From assembly GCA_051004675.1 (NCBI GenBank), contig JBPCKC010000082.1, positions 1 through 50,202 of the forward strand: DNA of 50,202 nt. The letters run 5' to 3'. The DNA is from JBDTSW01 sp051004675 (lineage in GTDB: Bacteria > Actinomycetota > Thermoleophilia > Solirubrobacterales > 70-9). The position numbers and the translations under genes are program-made. The notes beneath the pieces were generated by a model. It was not told where the DNA came from. It searched no databases and saw only the letters and a program-made list of their open reading frames with translations. Positions within the stretch are counted from its first letter, which is position 1. Each line of letters starts with the position of its first letter. Of this stretch, positions 7,198-15,347 are shown in pieces.

Positions 7198-9282
7198 CTA
7201 GCTGGGGAAGTGGACGATCGGGATGATCAGGATCGCGACGATGTTCGCCACCTTGATCATCGGGTTGATCGCGGGGCCGGCAGTGTCCTTGTAGGGGTCA
7301 CCGACGGTGTCCCCCGTGACCGACGCGGCATGGGCTTCCGAGCCCTTGCCCCCGTGGGCGCCGTCCTCGATCAGCTTCTTCGCGTTATCCCAGGCGCCGC
7401 CGCCCGCCGTCATGGAGATCGCCATGAACAGCCCGACGACGATCACGCCGATCAGCAGGCCGCCGAGGGCGTCCACGCTCCAGATGCCGACGAGCACCGG
7501 CACGATGATCGGGATCAGCGAGGGCAGGATCATCTCGCGCTGGGCCGTGGCCGTCACGATCGCGACGGTCTCGCCGTAGTCGGGCTTCTCCGTCCCGTCC
7601 ATGATTCCGGGCTTCTCGCGGAACTGCTTTCGCACCTGCTCCACGACCTGGCCGCCGGCGCGGCCCACCGCCTCGATCGCGAGCGCCGCGAACAGGTAGA
7701 CCATGATCCCGCCGATCAGCAGGCCGATCAGAACCTCGGGCGTCGAGAGGTTGAACAGGGTGTCGAGGTCGAACCCGGCCGGGGCCTCCTCGAGCAGCTC
7801 GATCTTGAACGCCGCGAACAGCACCAGCGCCGCCAGCGCCGCGGAGCCGATCGCGTAACCCTTCGTGACCGCCTTCGTCGTGTTGCCGACCGCGTCGAGC
7901 GGGTCGGTGACGTTGCGGACGTCCTCGGGCAGCTCGGCCATCTCGGCGATGCCGCCCGCGTTGTCGGTGATCGGGCCAAAGGCGTCGAGCGCGACGATCA
8001 GGCCGGTCAGCGAGAGCTGGGCGACCACGGCGATCGCGATGCCGTAGATGCCCGCCAGCTCGTTGGCGACGAAGATCGCCGCGGCGAGCAGGATCACCGG
8101 CAGCGCCGTGGACTGAAAGCCCTGGGCGAGGCCCTGGATGATGTTGGTCGCGTGCCCCGTCTCCGATGCCTTGGCGATCGTGCGGACGGGCCGGAAGCGG
8201 GTGGACGTGTAGTAATCGGTGATCACGAACAGCCCGCCGGTGACGATGATCCCGATCAGGGCGCAGAACCAGAGGTCCGTGACGCTGACGGTGTCCGCGC
8301 CCGCCTCGCCGAAGCCGAACGACAGCGGCTCGCTCATCAGCCAGTCGGTGATCGGGTAGAAGGCCGCGGCCGAGATCAGGCCGGAGATGAGCACTCCGCG
8401 ATAGAGCGCGCCCTCGACCCGGTCGGTCGAGGTCCGCACCGACAGCGCCCCGATGATCGAGGCGATGATCGCGACACCGCCGAGCACCAGCGGGAAGAGC
8501 GAGACCTCGCGCGCGTACTCCGGGAAGGTCAGCACCCCCAGCAGCATCACCGCGACGGTCGTGACCGCGTAGGTCTCGAAGAGGTCGGCGGCCATGCCCG
8601 CGCAGTCGCCGACGTTGTCGCCGACGTTGTCGGCGATCACGGCCGGGTTGCGGGGATCGTCCTCGGGGATTCCAGCCTCGACCTTTCCGACCAGGTCGGC
8701 GCCCACGTCGGCCGCCTTGGTGAAGATGCCGCCGCCAAGTCGGGCGAACACAGAGATCAGCGAACCGCCGAAGCCAAGGCCGATCAGTGCGTCCACGGCC
8801 TCCTTGTCGGTCTGATCGGTCAACACCAGGATCCCGAAGTAGCCGGCGACGCCCAGCAGGGCGAGCCCGACGACGAGCATTCCAGTGACCGAGCCGCCCT
8901 TGAAGGCGACGTCGAGCGCGGGCGGTACCCCGCCGCGGGCGGCCTCCGCCACCCGGGCGTTCGAGCGCACCGAGACGTTCATCCCGATGAAGCCGGCCGC
9001 GCCGGATAGGGCGCCGCCGATCACGAAGCCGATGCCGGTGGCCACATCCTGGAGCAGCGCGATCAGGATCGCGAGCGGGACGGCGACCAGCGCAATGATC
9101 ATGTACTGGCGGTTGAGGTAGGCCTTCGCACCCTCCTGCACGGCGCCGGAGATCTCCTGCATGCGCTCGTTGCCGGGCGACTTCGCCATCAGGCGCTGGG
9201 TCACGAGGGCGCCGTAGAGCACAGCCGCCCCGGCGCACACCAGCGCGATCAGAACGCCGTAATCGGTCAGGAAGTCGGTCAA
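7198..9282 (-). CDS. hppA: Membrane H+-translocating pyrophosphatase, K+-independent type
   Basis: This 694-residue integral membrane pump with about 16 helices couples PPi hydrolysis to proton export across the cell membrane. Family hallmarks are GGGIFTKAADVGADLVGKVE at 183-202 and DNVGDNVGDCAGMAADLFE at 218-236, which carry the Asp residues that bind Mg-PPi. The segment GNTTKAVTKG places Lys at 470 and Thr at 473. In this family Lys/Thr at these two sites marks the K+-independent class, while Ala and Gly/Ala mark K+-dependent pumps. The TTG start at 9282 is chosen because GGAGG lies about 9 bases upstream. A PPi-type phosphofructokinase is also in the window. Confidence 0.95.
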   Translation of the reverse strand: MTDFLTDYGVLIALVCAGAAVLYGALVTQRLMAKSPGNERMQEISGAVQEGAKAYLNRQYMIIALVAVPLAILIALLQDVATGIGFVIGGALSGAAGFIGMNVSVRSNARVAEAARGGVPPALDVAFKGGSVTGMLVVGLALLGVAGYFGILVLTDQTDKEAVDALIGLGFGGSLISVFARLGGGIFTKAADVGADLVGKVEAGIPEDDPRNPAVIADNVGDNVGDCAGMAADLFETYAVTTVAVMLLGVLTFPEYAREVSLFPLVLGGVAIIASIIGALSVRTSTDRVEGALYRGVLISGLISAAAFYPITDWLMSEPLSFGFGEAGADTVSVTDLWFCALIGIIVTGGLFVITDYYTSTRFRPVRTIAKASETGHATNIIQGLAQGFQSTALPVILLAAAIFVANELAGIYGIAIAVVAQLSLTGLIVALDAFGPITDNAGGIAEMAELPEDVRNVTDPLDAVGNTTKAVTKGYAIGSAALAALVLFAAFKIELLEEAPAGFDLDTLFNLSTPEVLIGLLIGGIMVYLFAALAIEAVGRAGGQVVEQVRKQFREKPGIMDGTEKPDYGETVAIVTATAQREMILPSLIPIIVPVLVGIWSVDALGGLLIGVIVVGLFMAISMTAGGGAWDNAKKLIEDGAHGGKGSEAHAASVTGDTVGDPYKDTAGPAINPMIKVANIVAILIIPIVHFPS

Positions 9283-9317
9283 GTCTTCAGTCCTCCGTGG
9301 GCTTCAGGAAATAGGAA

Positions 9318-9337
9318 CGGCCGAGGGGTCTCGGCCG
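9318..9337 (-). terminator. 8-bp GC hairpin between the DUF1844 gene and hppA
   Basis: CGGCCGAG and CTCGGCCG form a perfect 8-bp stem around a 4-base loop, followed on the minus strand by TTCCTATTTCC. It can end the DUF1844 transcript. If transcription of hppA starts at the TAACCT element at 9350-9355, it would instead lie in the hppA leader. I cannot decide between these. Confidence 0.4.
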
Positions 9338-9370
9338 AAAGCGGCGGGAAGGTTAGCGGGGTCAGCGGGC

Positions 9371-9913
9371 TTAGGAGCGGCCGGGCACCCAAAGGCCCGG
9401 CGGGGCATCGCCGCCGCCCGGCTTTCGCCCGGGTGCCGGAGGCCGCTCGGGAGTGCCCGCAGCCCCGCCGCCCGCGGGCGTCCCGCCCTCGCCGCCGGGC
9501 GTTCGCCCCCCGGCCTCCGTGGCCCCACCGCCGCCGGAGTGCTGCGCGTAGAGCATCTGAAGCTCGGAGAGCGCGTTTCGCACCTGCGCCTGGGGCTCGG
9601 GCTCGAGCAGATCCACCAGCGCCCGGACGGCCTCGATCCCGACCTTGGCCTGCTCGAGATCGCGCTCGTCCGTCTTGCCGATCCGTCTGGCGGTGAGGTT
9701 GATGAAGGTGACGACGCTCTCCAGGACCACGTCCTGCACGCGCACCTCGCGCAGCCCCTCTTCGATTCGCCGGCGCAACTCGGCCTCGTCGACCGAGGGG
9801 TCGGCGGCCGTGGGGTCGGCGCTCGTGGGGTCAGACCCTCCGCCGCCTGACCCCGCCGGCGTCTGCTCAGGCTCGGGATCTGACCCCGGCTCCTGGTTCT
9901 CAGGCACGTCCAT
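9371..9913 (-). CDS. DUF1844-family protein
   Basis: This 180-residue cytoplasmic protein of unknown function has three parts. Residues 1-42 are acidic low complexity with GSDP and ADPT units. The conserved helical core (about 45-125) contains VQDVVLESVVTFINLTARR, DLEQAKVGIEAVRALVDLLE and ALSELQMLYAQ, the usual DUF1844 pattern. A Gly/Pro/Ala-rich tail follows. The DNA coding for the first part holds GGGTC-N-GACCC palindromes also found in the rpsA tail. ATG 9913 has TAGGCT six bases upstream, so the gene is probably leaderless and independent of the GCS2 gene that ends at 9923. Confidence 0.8.
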   Translation of the reverse strand: MDVPENQEPGSDPEPEQTPAGSGGGGSDPTSADPTAADPSVDEAELRRRIEEGLREVRVQDVVLESVVTFINLTARRIGKTDERDLEQAKVGIEAVRALVDLLEPEPQAQVRNALSELQMLYAQHSGGGGATEAGGRTPGGEGGTPAGGGAAGTPERPPAPGRKPGGGDAPPGLWVPGRS

Positions 9914-9919
9914 CGCGCC

Positions 9920-9925
9920 AGCCTA
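9920..9925 (-). promoter_or_regulatory. -10 hexamer of a leaderless promoter (DUF1844 gene)
   Basis: TAGGCT lies 6 bases before ATG 9913 and overlaps the stop codon of the preceding gene. Confidence 0.45.
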
Positions 9926-11110
9926 TTCCGCTGGCGCGGAAACGAGCTCCGGCGCGTAGGTCCGGCGCGTCTCGGCGACCGATTCGCGGTAGACATCGGG
10001 GATAGTCGCGCCGCCCGCGAGCGCCTCGCGCGCGCGCTGGGTGCCGTTGAGAGCGGGCAGCACGACGTCGATTCCGAGCGCCGAGCGGGCCGGCTCGGTC
10101 CACTCCACCAGACGCTCCACGGCCGCGGGCGTGGCGATCTCCTCCCCGCGCTCCCAGTCGATCAGCTTCCCGTCCATGCCCCAGCGAATCGCCCGCCACA
10201 GGTTCTCCTCCACCTCGCGCCCGCGCATCGGCTCGCCCAGCGCGCCGTCGGAGTGGTCGATAGCCGCCTGGGCGATGCACGCGGCGATCAGGCCCGCGAG
10301 CCCGAACGAATCCGTGCCGCTCGCCTGGGCGTCGCAGATCCGAAGCTCGACGGTCCCGAACCGGTGGTGCGGCCGCACGCTCCACCACAACTGCGTGGAC
10401 TCCACGATCGAGTTGGTCGCGGTGAGCGCATCGATGAAGCCGGCGTACGTCGCGTAGTCGCCGAACGGCTCGTGGACCCCGCATCGCGGGAAGGTGCGCG
10501 TGAAGATCTCGCTGCGCACCGACGCCAGCCCGGTGTCCTCGCCATCCAAAAACGGCGAGTTGGCCGAGGCCGCGAGGAGCTCTGGCAGGACGCAGCGCAG
10601 ATGGTCGCAAACGGCGACCGCCCGGTCGGCCCCCTGGACCCCCATGTGGACGTGGAGGCTCCAGGTGGTGTTGCGCTGCGCCACCCAGCGCAGCTCGTCG
10701 CGCAGGCGGTTGTAGTGCGCGGTGTCGATGATCCGCTGGTCCAGGTAGCCGGCCCAGGGGTGCGTCCCGGTCGCGGCCAGGCCGAGGCCCAGCTCGCCGG
10801 CGGTCGCGAACAGACGGGAGCGACGCTCGCGCTGGCGCTCGACCGCATCGCGGAACGTCTCGCCGCGGCCGGAGCGGATCTCGATCTCGCAGTCGATCAG
10901 CTCACCCGCGGCGGCCTCGCCCAGCACCTCGTCGCGCTGGCAGGCCGCGTAGAGATCCTCGAAGGAATGGACCAGCTCGAGCGTCTCGGGGTCCACGATC
11001 GCGAACTCCTCCTCCAGGCCGACGGTGAAGTCCGTCGACGATTCGAAAATCTCCCGGGTCCGCTCCCGGTCGAGACTCGATGGCGCGTCGTCCCTGCCGC
11101 TCTCGGCCAC
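9923..11110 (-). CDS. GCS2-family carboxylate-amine ligase (YbdK-like)
   Basis: This 395-residue cytoplasmic enzyme belongs to the glutamate-cysteine ligase family 2 fold. Landmarks are FTVGLEEEFAIVDPETLEL near the start (metal-binding Glu cluster), the ATGTHPWAGY segment, SLHVHMGV with the conserved His pair, the FPRCGVHEPFGDY loop, and the TVELRICDAQ strand. YbdK-type enzymes ligate a carboxylate to an amine with ATP. Some actinobacterial relatives make gamma-glutamylcysteine for thiol or ergothioneine synthesis, but the product here is unknown. It follows rex by 4 bases, so both are probably co-transcribed, which is compatible with a redox role. Confidence 0.85.
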   Translation of the reverse strand: MAESGRDDAPSSLDRERTREIFESSTDFTVGLEEEFAIVDPETLELVHSFEDLYAACQRDEVLGEAAAGELIDCEIEIRSGRGETFRDAVERQRERRSRLFATAGELGLGLAATGTHPWAGYLDQRIIDTAHYNRLRDELRWVAQRNTTWSLHVHMGVQGADRAVAVCDHLRCVLPELLAASANSPFLDGEDTGLASVRSEIFTRTFPRCGVHEPFGDYATYAGFIDALTATNSIVESTQLWWSVRPHHRFGTVELRICDAQASGTDSFGLAGLIAACIAQAAIDHSDGALGEPMRGREVEENLWRAIRWGMDGKLIDWERGEEIATPAAVERLVEWTEPARSALGIDVVLPALNGTQRAREALAGGATIPDVYRESVAETRRTYAPELVSAPAE

Positions 11111-11114
11111 AGGC

Positions 11115-11786
11115 CTACGCGAGGTAGAAGTAGAGCGCGTAGAGGAGGTCCACGGCCGGGCTGGAGGTGTGGACGGTCACCTCGGGTGGGACGGTGAGCA
11201 GCTGCTCCGAGTAGTTGAAGATGATCTTGACGCCCGCCTGGACCAGCCGGTCTGCGACCTCCTGCGCCGCCGACGCCGGGACCGCGAGCACGCCGACGAC
11301 GACGTCGTCGGCCTCGACGACCGACTCGAGCTCGCCGAAGGGACGAACCGGGACGCCGCCGAGCTCCTGGCCCACCTGCTCGGGGTCCACGTCGAAGATC
11401 GCCACGACCTGAAACCCGTGGTCGGCGAAGATGTCCGAGCTCGCGATCGCCTGGCCGAGGTGTCCCGCCCCGAACAGCGCGATGTTGTGCTGGCCCGATG
11501 TCCGCAGGATCTTGCGGATCTCCTCCACGAGGGATTCGACGCGGTAGCCGACTCCGCGCTTGCCGAACTTCCCGAACCCCGAGAGGTCCCGCCGGATCTG
11601 GGTCGAGTTGATGTGCGTGTACTCCGCCAGCTCCTGCGAGGAGATCGTGTCCTTGCCCATCTTGCGGGCTTGGATCAGCACCTGGAGGTAGCGCGAGAGG
11701 CGCGCGGCCACGCCAAGCGACAGGCGCTCCCCGTCGGCCGGGGCGGCATCGGTCACGGCCTCGATGGCCCCGGACTCGGCGGTCAT
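11115..11786 (-). CDS. rex: Redox-sensing transcriptional repressor Rex
   Basis: This 223-residue protein has the Rex two-domain design. An N-terminal winged helix (about 20-95) carries the recognition segment SSQELAEYTHINSTQIRRDLSGFGKFGKRGVGY. A C-terminal NAD(H)-binding Rossmann domain (about 100-205) contains IALFGAGHLGQAIASS, VAIFDVDPEQVG and the swapped C-terminal helix DLLYALYFYLA. Rex binds DNA when the NADH/NAD+ ratio is low and leaves it when NADH rises, controlling respiratory and fermentative genes. ATG 11786 is preceded by TACCCT at six bases, so rex has its own leaderless promoter although it lies 16 bases after the glutaredoxin-like gene. I found no Rex operator in the adjacent DNA. 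Confidence 0.95.
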   Translation of the reverse strand: MTAESGAIEAVTDAAPADGERLSLGVAARLSRYLQVLIQARKMGKDTISSQELAEYTHINSTQIRRDLSGFGKFGKRGVGYRVESLVEEIRKILRTSGQHNIALFGAGHLGQAIASSDIFADHGFQVVAIFDVDPEQVGQELGGVPVRPFGELESVVEADDVVVGVLAVPASAAQEVADRLVQAGVKIIFNYSEQLLTVPPEVTVHTSSPAVDLLYALYFYLA

Positions 11787-11792
11787 GGGCTC

Positions 11793-11798
11793 AGGGTA
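11793..11798 (-). promoter_or_regulatory. -10 hexamer of a leaderless promoter (rex)
   Basis: TACCCT lies 6 bases before ATG 11786, in the gap after the glutaredoxin-like gene. Confidence 0.45.
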
Positions 11799-11802
11799 CC
11801 CA

Positions 11803-12051
11803 TCAGCCGCGGCGACGTCGCAGGGCCTCGCGGACCGCCCGGACGTCGAGCTCCAGGTCGCTGACGATCACGCCGTCGACCTCGACCACCGGGATCCGCT
11901 CCAGGTACGCCTTGTGCAGCGCGTCGTCCGAGTCGATGTCGACCGCGTGCAGCTCGAAGGGCCCGAGCTCGTCGCGCAGGCGGACGATCGCGTCGTTCGC
12001 CTCGTCGCAGAGGTGGCATCCCTGGCGGCCATACAGGACCAGGCGCGTCAC
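11803..12051 (-). CDS. Glutaredoxin-like thiol-disulfide protein
   Basis: This 82-residue thioredoxin-fold protein has the active-site pair Cys12-His-Leu-Cys15 (GRQGCHLCDEA) and a cis-Pro loop at Pro54 (ERIPVVEVDG). It belongs to the DUF836/glutaredoxin-like group of small reductases. The start is GTG 12051, which forms a GTGA overlap with the tsaD stop. Longer in-frame readings back to 12255 would lie within tsaD and have no family resemblance. Its place between tsaD and rex suggests translation coupled to the t6A run. Its electron donor and target are unknown. Confidence 0.8.
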   Translation of the reverse strand: MTRLVLYGRQGCHLCDEANDAIVRLRDELGPFELHAVDIDSDDALHKAYLERIPVVEVDGVIVSDLELDVRAVREALRRRRG

Positions 12052-13031
12052 GCCGCTGCGTCCCAGTCGAGGTACCCGGGGTACGGAGTCGCCTCGACGA
12101 AGCGGGCGGCCGAGCCGATCATCGCGGCGTTGTCTGTGCAGAGCTCCGGGGCGACCAGCTTCAGGCGCAGGCCGCGGGTCTCGCAGATCGCGGCGACTCG
12201 TCTGCGCAGCGGCCCGTTGGCGGCGACCCCGCCGCCCAGCGCGACCGCCGGCCACTCGCCGGCGTCCAGTGCCCGCTCCAGCCTCGAGGTCAGCTGAGCG
12301 ACGATGGCGGCCTGATAGCTCGCGGCGAGGTCGGCCCGCCGGCGCTCGGTCTCCCGCTCGCCGAGATCGCGCGTAACGTAAAGCAGCGCCGTCTTCACCC
12401 CGGAGAACGAGAAGTCGAGGGGGCCCTCGGAGCTCATCCCCCGGGGGAGATCGAACGCCTTCGCGTCCCCGCCGGCCGCGAGACGCTCGATCGCGGGCCC
12501 GCCGGGGTAGCCGAGTCCGAGCAGCCTCGCGCCCTTGTCAAGAGCCTCGCCCGCGGCGTCGTCGAGGGTCTGCCCCAGGGTCTCGTAGCCGCCGTGTCCC
12601 CGGACGCCGGCGAGCAGGGTGTGCCCACCGCTTGCGACGAGGCACAGGAACGGCGGGTCGAGGGGGTCGGGCTCGAGGAAGTTCGCGGCGACGTGGCCGT
12701 GGAGGTGGTCCACCCCCATCATGGGCTTGCGGGTCGCCGCACCGAGCGCCTTGGCGGTCGCGATGCCCACGAGCAGGGCACCGATCATCCCCGGCGCGCG
12801 CGTCACGGCGACCGCCTCGATGTCGTCCAGGTCCACGCCGGCATCCTCCAGCGCCGCATCGACGATGGAGTTGACCAGGCGCAGGTGGTGGCGCGAGGCG
12901 ACCTCGGGGACCACGCCGCCGAAGCGTTCATGCGCGGCGGCCTGGGAGGAGATGACGTTCGAGCGAACGCTCCCGCCGTCGACCACGGCGGCGCACGTGT
13001 CGTCGCAGGATGTCTCCAGGGCGAGGATCAC
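12048..13031 (-). CDS. tsaD: tRNA N6-threonylcarbamoyladenosine synthase subunit TsaD
   Basis: This 327-residue protein has the ASKHA ATPase fold. It transfers threonylcarbamoyl from its adenylate to A37 of ANN-decoding tRNAs, acting with TsaB and TsaE. Landmarks are LALETSCDDTCAAVV at the N-terminus, VVPEVASRHHLRLV, the metal-binding GVDHLHGHVAANF (two His four residues apart), LVASGGHT, the DDAAGEALDKGARLLGLGYPGGP strand-loop, FSFSGVKTALLY and LCTDNAAMIG with the metal-binding Asp. TsaB and TsaE are encoded just upstream. TsaC, which makes the threonylcarbamoyl-adenylate, is not in the window. Confidence 0.96.
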   Translation of the reverse strand: MILALETSCDDTCAAVVDGGSVRSNVISSQAAAHERFGGVVPEVASRHHLRLVNSIVDAALEDAGVDLDDIEAVAVTRAPGMIGALLVGIATAKALGAATRKPMMGVDHLHGHVAANFLEPDPLDPPFLCLVASGGHTLLAGVRGHGGYETLGQTLDDAAGEALDKGARLLGLGYPGGPAIERLAAGGDAKAFDLPRGMSSEGPLDFSFSGVKTALLYVTRDLGERETERRRADLAASYQAAIVAQLTSRLERALDAGEWPAVALGGGVAANGPLRRRVAAICETRGLRLKLVAPELCTDNAAMIGSAARFVEATPYPGYLDWDAAA

Positions 13032-13047
13032 GGCGACGGGCCCGCTG

Positions 13048-13548
13048 CTAGGCGCCGACCCGCGCCGGCTCCAGCCACATGATCACGGCGTCCTCACCGT
13101 TGTCGTGGTAGTAGCTGCGGCGATGCCCGGCGGCCTTGAAGCCAAAGAGCTCGTACATGGCGATGGCCCCGAGGTTCGAGGTGCGGACCTCGAGCGTGTA
13201 GCGCGCCTGCGAGCCCGCCTCCTCGAAGAGGCGCTCGATGAGCTGCGTCGCGGCCCGCTGACGGCGCCTGCCGGGATCGACGGCGACGTTCATCAAGTGC
13301 CACACGTCGGCGTACCGGGAGCACACCAGATAGCCCACCAGCTCGCCCTCGTCGGTGATGGCCAGGCAGATCCCCGAGGGCTTGGAAAGCTCCAAGACGA
13401 ACATTGCCAGGGACCAAGGCGTCCCGAAGGAACGGCGCTCGATCGCCAGCACGGACGGCAGATCGCTGTACACGAGCGACCTGACTTCCAGGCCATGGCC
13501 TGCCGGCCGGCTACCGCTTGAGATCTCGGTTTCGACGCTGCTGCTCAC
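13048..13548 (-). CDS. rimI: Ribosomal-protein-alanine N-acetyltransferase RimI
   Basis: This 166-residue GNAT-fold protein is placed by context and by the motifs AIERRSFGTPWSLAMF, YLVCSRYADVWHLMNVAVDPGRRRQ and LEVRTSNLGAIAMYELFGFKAAGHRRSYYHDNGEDAVIM, which match RimI. The acetyl-CoA loop (RRRQRAATQL) has Ala where Gly is usual. RimI acetylates the N-terminus of ribosomal protein S18. The gene lies between tsaB and tsaD, a common arrangement. The start is GTG 13548, which overlaps the end of tsaB by 38 bases. No later ATG or GTG keeps the whole domain. Confidence 0.9.
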   Translation of the reverse strand: MSSSVETEISSGSRPAGHGLEVRSLVYSDLPSVLAIERRSFGTPWSLAMFVLELSKPSGICLAITDEGELVGYLVCSRYADVWHLMNVAVDPGRRRQRAATQLIERLFEEAGSQARYTLEVRTSNLGAIAMYELFGFKAAGHRRSYYHDNGEDAVIMWLEPARVGA

Positions 13549-14236
13549 GCCATATCTCCGCGTCCGGGGGCCTCAGGTAGACGGGCTCGATCCCGCCGGG
13601 CGCCGATGGCTCCGCACCCTCGGCGATCGCGCAGACCTCGCGCGCCGCGATCAGGTGGCCCTCGTCACCTTCGGCGAGGACTATCGCCCCGGCTTCCTCG
13701 AGCTGACTCCTGAATCGTAGCGAGCCATCCCCCCCGCCAACCGGGCCGGTTTCGAGCTCCGCCAGACGCTTCGCAAGCTCATCCGGCGCCGCGACGAAAG
13801 GCTCCCACAGCCCCGAACCTCCCGCGTCGTAGAGCGCCGCGAAGACCTGGCCCCGGCGAGCGTCGATGACGGGCAGCATCGCTTTGGCGGTAGCGGCGAC
13901 GGAGGCTCGCATCCCGCGGGCCAGCGCCGCGAGGGAGCTGACCGGGACGAGCGGGACCCCGGCGCCCTGCGCCAGGCCCCGCGCCGTGGCGACTCCGATA
14001 CGAAGCCCGGTGTAGGAGCCCGGGCCGATCCCGACGGCGAGGGCTGTTACCTCGCTCCAGCCCCCCGCCGCGGCCGCCGCCTGCTCGACCCGGGCCAGGA
14101 GCTCGCGGGCATGGGCGGGGCGCTCGCCCTCGACGGGCTCCGAGGCATGCTCGAACAGAACATCGCCGCCGCGGACCGCGGCTACCGTAAGGCGCGCCGT
14201 GGCGCAGTCGAAGCCGACGAGCACCGGATCGCTCAT
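13511..14236 (-). CDS. tsaB: tRNA threonylcarbamoyladenosine biosynthesis protein TsaB
   Basis: This 241-residue ASKHA-fold scaffold protein pairs with TsaD in t6A synthesis. It shows VLVGFDCATARLTVAAV at the start, then the diagnostic ALAVGIGPGSYTGLRIGVATARGLAQG and VPVSSLAALARG. The C-terminal half is shorter and more variable, as is normal for TsaB. ATG 14236 overlaps the tsaE stop by four bases (ATGA). A longer in-frame extension is Arg/Gly-rich shadow of tsaE and is rejected. Confidence 0.93.
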   Translation of the reverse strand: MSDPVLVGFDCATARLTVAAVRGGDVLFEHASEPVEGERPAHARELLARVEQAAAAAGGWSEVTALAVGIGPGSYTGLRIGVATARGLAQGAGVPLVPVSSLAALARGMRASVAATAKAMLPVIDARRGQVFAALYDAGGSGLWEPFVAAPDELAKRLAELETGPVGGGDGSLRFRSQLEEAGAIVLAEGDEGHLIAAREVCAIAEGAEPSAPGGIEPVYLRPPDAEIWREQQRRNRDLKR

Positions 14237-14673
14237 GCCCCGCTCTCCACGGTGACCTCGCGCAGGTCCCCGCCCGCGTGGCGAAGCTCGACGCGATGGG
14301 CCACCCGCAGGCCGGCGAGGGCCTCGGCGGCGAACTCCCCGGCCAGGGCCCCCGGCCACTCGATGAAGGAGATGGCGTCGCGCGTGAGGTAGTCCTCGAG
14401 GAGTCCGGGCTCCTCGGGGCCCAGCCCGTCCAGGCGGTAGAGGTCGAGGTGGGAGACCGGGTGCCGTGCGCCCACGTAGCGCCGGCCGATCGTGAACGTC
14501 GGGGAGGCGACGGGCCCTTCAACCCCCAGCCGGCGACATCCGCCCCGGACCAGCGTCGTCTTGCCGGCGCCCAGCTCCCCGCTGACCAGGACGACGTCGC
14601 CTGGCCCGAGGCCCGCCGCCAGCCTGGCGCCGAGCGCCTCGGTCTCGGCGGACGAGCTGGTGCGCTCGGTCAA
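14233..14673 (-). CDS. tsaE: tRNA threonylcarbamoyladenosine biosynthesis ATPase TsaE
   Basis: This 146-residue P-loop ATPase has Walker A GELGAGKTT at 32-40, followed by the family markers VASPTFTIGRRYVG, HLDLYRL and AISFIEWPG. TsaE resets the TsaB-TsaD complex during t6A synthesis. The start is TTG 14673, forming a TTGA overlap with the uracil-DNA glycosylase stop. This gives a normal family length, while the longer open frame upstream is glycosylase shadow. Confidence 0.93.
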   Translation of the reverse strand: MTERTSSSAETEALGARLAAGLGPGDVVLVSGELGAGKTTLVRGGCRRLGVEGPVASPTFTIGRRYVGARHPVSHLDLYRLDGLGPEEPGLLEDYLTRDAISFIEWPGALAGEFAAEALAGLRVAHRVELRHAGGDLREVTVESGA

Positions 14674-15347
14674 CCGAAGAGGCCGAGCTGGTCGGCCGGA
14701 AGCTCGGTGGAGGCGCCCTCGCGGCCGCTCCCCTCGTCCGGTGGCGGGCTCGCCACGGGCCTCGGGTCCTGCTTCAGGAGCCCGGGCAGGGTCGCGAAGT
14801 CCTCTCGGAGAACGTCGAGAAGGGAGGGCGTCCGAAGCGCGGCTGCAGGATGGAGCAGGGGCAGCAGGAAGACGGTGCGCCCACCGAGCTCGTGGACCTG
14901 AGGGGTGCCACGAACCTTGGTGATCCCGGTTGGATTGCCGGTGAGGAGCTTCGTGGCGAAGTTGCCCAGCGTCGCGATCACGGTCGGCTGAATCAGCGCC
15001 ACCGAGCTGTTCAGGTAGGTGCTGCACGCCTCGATCTCGTCGGGCCGCGGGTCGCGGTTTTCGGGAGGCCGGCACCTCACCGTGTTCGTGATGAAGACCT
15101 CGTCACGCCCGATTCCGATCTCCGAGAGGAGCTGGGTCAGCAGACCGCCGGCCCGGCCCACGAATGGCTTGCCCTGGCGGTCCTCCTCCGCACCCGGCCC
15201 CTCGCCCACGAACATCAGGTCGGCGTCCGAGTTCCCGGTCCCGAAGACGACGTTGGTGCGGGTCTCCGCCAGTCGGCACCTCGTGCAGACCGACGCCTCG
15301 CGATAGACCTCGACGAGTCGCTCGCGGCGCTCCGCGGCGCTAGGCAC
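14670..15347 (-). CDS. Uracil-DNA glycosylase, family 4 (Fe-S)
   Basis: This 225-residue enzyme has the four cysteines of the 4Fe-4S cluster at 21, 24, 92 and 108. It also shows the active-site segments LMFVGEGPGAEEDRQGKPFVGRAG, FITNTVRCRPPENRDP and LLPLLHPAA. It removes uracil from DNA to begin base excision repair and is typical of thermophiles and Actinobacteria. The last 45 residues are a low-complexity tail ending LPADQLGLFG; such a terminal QxxLFx-like peptide could be a sliding-clamp-binding motif (inference). The GTG start at 15347 overlaps the FmdB-like gene by eight bases. Confidence 0.92.
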   Translation of the reverse strand: MPSAAERRERLVEVYREASVCTRCRLAETRTNVVFGTGNSDADLMFVGEGPGAEEDRQGKPFVGRAGGLLTQLLSEIGIGRDEVFITNTVRCRPPENRDPRPDEIEACSTYLNSSVALIQPTVIATLGNFATKLLTGNPTGITKVRGTPQVHELGGRTVFLLPLLHPAAALRTPSLLDVLREDFATLPGLLKQDPRPVASPPPDEGSGREGASTELPADQLGLFG

